A DNA stretch of 64,000 nucleotides from Streptomyces sp. Tu 3180 (GTDB taxonomy: Bacteria; Actinomycetota; Actinomycetes; Streptomycetales; Streptomycetaceae), in NCBI RefSeq assembly GCF_009852415.1, contig NZ_WOXS01000002.1, forward strand, positions 4,752,001 through 4,816,000, given 5' to 3'. Shown here one piece after another: positions 61,148-64,000 of the stretch. Each line of letters opens with the position of its first letter. Positions within the stretch are counted from its first letter, which is position 1. Under the pieces are notes generated by a model. The model was not told the DNA's origin and searched no databases. It was given only the letters and a program-made list of their open reading frames with translations. The position numbers and the translations under genes were made by a program.

Positions 61148-61636
61148 GGGAACAACCGGTACCAGGGGCTCCTTCATATCTTCAAGAAACGTGGGCTGCG
61201 CCACAGTTGTTCAATCGAGCCCCAAATCCCGGGTGTGTCGCCCTCCATTGACGCCGTAACGGACATTGCGGGCTGCCCGTGATCGGCCCGTGATCACTGT
61301 CTTTCATCGTTACGTCCCAATTGCCCCGCGCTTACCACCGGCGGGACCGATTGGCCAAGCCCCCTTCTCATCGGCCTCTCATGGATGTGACGGAGGTCAC
61401 GGAACGGTTGCTCTTTCCGGCGCGTCCGGCGGGGGCCGGCCGCGCCGGATCGCGGCGCCGGGACTTCGTGAACGCGTGCACGTGTCCACATCGCGCCCCG
61501 CATCCCCTCCGAAGTGTGAACGCGCCCTCTATCAAGAGATCGATTCCAGCGCCAATTTGCATGCAAGGGAAGACTCTTGATATGGAGACGCGCCCTCTGA
61601 GCTGCGCCGACGAGACAGAATGTGACGTTTCGTGAC

Positions 61637-61655
61637 CACGCGAACGCTTCGCGTG
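61637..61655. promoter_or_regulatory. 19-bp perfect palindrome of unknown role
   Basis: CACGCGAA (61637-61644) and TTCGCGTG (61648-61655) are perfect inverted 8-bp arms around CGC. It lies in the divergent control region, 490 bp from the NlpC/P60 start and about 285 bp from nuoA. It could bind a dimeric regulator of either gene. Confidence 0.45.
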
Positions 61656-61776
61656 TGAAGATCGGCGCTCATCCGACTTCATGATCGTTCGTCAGGTGGT
61701 GGAGATCACAAAGCTTGTGCGATACCCCGTGTCGCAGATCACAGACCGGCAGGCATAAGATGCGGAGCGGTTGGGC

Positions 61777-61794
61777 TTGTGACCTGCTTCACAT
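61777..61794. promoter_or_regulatory. Rex-like operator upstream of nuoA
   Basis: TTGTGACCTGCTTCACAT matches the Rex consensus TTGTGAA-N4-TTCACAA at 12 of 14 specified positions. It lies just downstream of a possible -10 box, where a bound repressor would block transcription. Rex represses respiratory genes including nuo in Streptomyces when NADH/NAD is low. Confidence 0.7.
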
Positions 61795-61940
61795 GTTCTC
61801 GATCTTCGCCGGGGCGGGCGGGGCTCGTGGGACGGACGGGGCGGCCGCGAGTCCGCCAGGAACCTCCCCCAAGGTCTCGGCTCCGCTCGACCAGGGGGGA
61901 CCCCCATGCAGTCAATGCCGACTGAGAGGAGCGAGGAGCG

Positions 61941-62300
61941 GTGAACGCGTATGCGCCCATCCTCGTACTGGGAGCCCTCGGGGCAGGCTTTGCGATCTTC
62001 TCCGTGGTCATGGCCACGCTGATCGGTCCGAAGCGGTACAACCGCGCCAAGCTCGAGGCCTACGAGTGCGGTATCGAGCCGACCCCCACGCCGGCCGGCG
62101 GCGGGCGCTTCCCCATCAAGTACTACCTGACGGCGATGCTCTTCATCGTCTTCGACATCGAGATCGTCTTCCTCTACCCCTGGGCCGTCACCTTCGACGC
62201 CCTGGGGATCTTCGGGCTCGTGGAGATGCTGCTCTTCGTGCTCACCGTCTTCGTCGCGTACGCGTACGTATGGCGGCGCGGCGGCCTGGAATGGGACTGA
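61941..62300 (+). CDS. nuoA: NADH-quinone oxidoreductase subunit A
   Basis: The 119-residue membrane subunit has three transmembrane helices and the family core YECGIEPTPTPAGGGRFPIK followed by FDIEIVFLYPWAV, with the conserved Cys-Gly and Glu. It is part of the proton-pumping arm of complex I. GTG 61941 follows GAGGAG. It heads the nuo operon, running at least to nuoD at the window end. Confidence 0.97.
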   Translation: MNAYAPILVLGALGAGFAIFSVVMATLIGPKRYNRAKLEAYECGIEPTPTPAGGGRFPIKYYLTAMLFIVFDIEIVFLYPWAVTFDALGIFGLVEMLLFVLTVFVAYAYVWRRGGLEWD

Positions 62301-62313
62301 GGGGTCTTTAGCC

Positions 62314-62864
<551 letters not shown>

Positions 62865-62868
<4 letters not shown>

Positions 62869-63620
62869 GCGACGCGAACGGCACCGGCGGCGCGGGGGGC
62901 GGGGTCAACCCCGAGAAGGACCTCTCCGCCGAGAACCTCCCCGGCCAGCGCGGCCAGGGCGGCGAGGAGATCCGCGTCCAGCGCGGCATGTTCGGCGCCG
63001 GCAACGGCGGCGACACCTCCGGCTACGGCGGCCTGGTCCGCTCGGTCCGGCTCCCGGGACCGGCGGCCCGCCCCTACGGCGGATGGTTCGACGAGGTCGC
63101 CGACGAGCTCGAGGGCGCCCTGGAGGAGCAGGGACTGCTCCCCGAGAACGCCATCGAGAAGACGGTCGTCGACCGCGGCGAACTCACCTTCCACATCGAA
63201 CGCGAGCACCTGGTCCGCGTCGCCCGCACCCTGCGCGACGACCCGGCGCTGCGCTTCGAGCTGTGCACCGGCGTCAGCGGCGTGCACTACCCGAACGACA
63301 AGGGCCGCGAGCTGCACGCCGTCTACCACCTGCGCTCGATCACCCACAACCGGCTCATCCGCCTGGAGGTCAGCGCGCCCGACGGCGACCCGCACATCCC
63401 GTCGCTGTTCTCGGTCTACCCGACGAACGACTGGCACGAGCGCGAGACGTACGACTTCTTCGGCATCGTCTTCGACGGTCACCCGGCCCTGACGCGGATC
63501 ATGATGCCGGACGACTGGCAGGGCCACCCGCAGCGCAAGGACTACTCCCTCGGCGGCATCCCCGTCGAGTACAAGGGCGCCCAGATCCCGGCTCCGGACC
63601 AGCGGAGGTCGTACTCGTGA
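62865..63620 (+). CDS. nuoC: NADH-quinone oxidoreductase subunit C
   Basis: The 251-residue subunit has the 30-kDa signature YPTNDWHERETYDFFGIVFD with GHP following and RIMMPDDWQGHPQRKDYSL at the end. The first ~60 residues are a Gly/Asn-rich extension longer than in E. coli's separate domain and typical of actinobacteria. ATG 62865 overlaps nuoB. It overlaps nuoD by GTGA. Confidence 0.96.
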
Positions 63621-64000
63621 GCACTCCCCACCCGTCGCCCGGCCACCACCCCTCATCGAGTCCCTCCGGGACCGCCTCCTCGACGGCATCGGCACGCGAG
63701 ACCACCGAGGGCACCGTCTACACGGTCACCGGTGGCGACTGGGACGAGGTCGTCCAGACCGCGGCCCGCGCCGACGACGAGCGCATCGTCGTCAACATGG
63801 GTCCGCAGCACCCGTCCACCCACGGCGTGCTCCGCCTGATCCTGGAGATCGACGGCGAGACCGTCACCGAGGCCCGCTGCGGCATCGGCTACCTCCACAC
63901 CGGCATCGAGAAGAACCTCGAGTACCGGACGTGGACGCAGGGCACCACGTTCGTGACGCGCATGGACTACCTGACGTCGTTCTTCAACGAGACGGCGTAC
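63617..64000 (+). CDS. nuoD: NADH-quinone oxidoreductase subunit D (partial, cut by window end)
   Basis: 128 codons of the 49-kDa subunit are present. After a Ser/Pro/His-rich N-terminus comes VNMGPQHPSTHGVLRLILEI, the quinone-site GPQHPSTHG signature, then ARCGIGYLHTGIEKNLEYRT. GTG 63617 overlaps the nuoC stop. The gene continues beyond the window. Confidence 0.96.
   Translation, partial: MSTPHPSPGHHPSSSPSGTASSTASARETTEGTVYTVTGGDWDEVVQTAARADDERIVVNMGPQHPSTHGVLRLILEIDGETVTEARCGIGYLHTGIEKNLEYRTWTQGTTFVTRMDYLTSFFNETAY

Larger units (their letters stand above)
61148..61940. promoter_or_regulatory. 793-bp regulatory region between nlpC/P60 and nuoA
   Basis: This gap holds promoters for both directions. 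TAAGAT at 61756-61761 is a possible nuo -10 box, followed by the Rex-like site. A 19-bp palindrome lies at 61637-61655 and CACAA-AGC-TTGTG at 61706-61718. Open frames here lack protein-like codon pattern. Confidence 0.55.

Noticed and set aside
61148..61320. Possible ydaO (c-di-AMP) riboswitch before the NlpC/P60 gene
   Set aside because: Such switches precede several Streptomyces wall hydrolases, but the conserved blocks I know were not found in the minus-strand leader.
61266..61580. Open frames of about 90-105 codons in the nlpC-nuoA gap
   Set aside because: No ribosome site, weak third-position G/C bias and no recognisable sequence.

Overview
The window is chromosomal DNA of a Streptomyces-type actinomycete. 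GC is very high with strong G/C at third codon positions, GTG starts and GTGA/ATGA gene overlaps are common, and the gene set fits: futalosine-pathway menaquinone genes, a complex I operon, Tad pilus genes and a lone EccC/EssC-type ATPase. From memory, the order mqnA, Ser/Thr kinase, FtsK-like ATPase ... mqnC ... nuoA matches the S. coelicolor SCO4506 to SCO4562 interval. No CRISPR array, tRNA, rRNA or intact insertion sequence was seen.

Layout. 0-8.1 kb: a dicarboxylate-type symporter, a TetR regulator and a fatty-acid block (maoC-fabG4 divergent from a thiolase, then an acyl-CoA ligase); the divergent promoter carries a multi-half-site operator. 8.2-12.7 kb: a LysR regulator, a frameshifted DUF6817-like gene, a methyltransferase, azlCD with a divergent XRE-cupin regulator and matching operators, and a cold-shock protein. 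12.9-15.6 kb: mqnA and a membrane Ser/Thr kinase.

15.6-31.7 kb is the most unusual part. An EssC-like type VII secretion ATPase (minus strand) faces a WXG100 gene and two convergent cassettes with the same gene order: a small FxxNWxxxR helical protein, a large protein with a DPxPGDP N-terminus and membrane hairpin, a membrane protein, a ~210 aa protein and a 197 aa protein. A third cassette lies at 42.3-45.7 kb with a different C-terminal domain (JAB/JAMM-like) and a different neighbour. A decayed copy of the essC 5' end lies inside the second cassette, which suggests local inverted duplication. The second cassette has clearly lower GC.

32-34.5 kb: membrane proteins and lipoproteins. 35.1-41.7 kb: a Tad pilus operon (SAF/CpaB, TadZ-like, TadA, TadB, TadC, Flp pilin, three TadE/G-like minor pilins). 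It is separated from its LysM/BTAD protein and prepilin peptidase (46.3-50.0 kb) by the third cassette and a small peptide gene with a double-glycine leader. 50.1-59.9 kb: mqnC, a catalytic-domain-less amidohydrolase relative, a GH18-like lipoprotein, a MatB-like deacetylase/glycosyltransferase, a damaged acyltransferase, menG and a geranylgeranyl reductase (candidate MenJ). 60.3-64.0 kb: an NlpC/P60 hydrolase and nuoABCD with a Rex-like operator upstream. mqnA, mqnC, menG, the reductase and nuo together cover much of menaquinone synthesis and use.

Several reading-frame breaks are single-base losses near G/C runs. Some could be assembly errors and should be checked against reads before being called pseudogenes.
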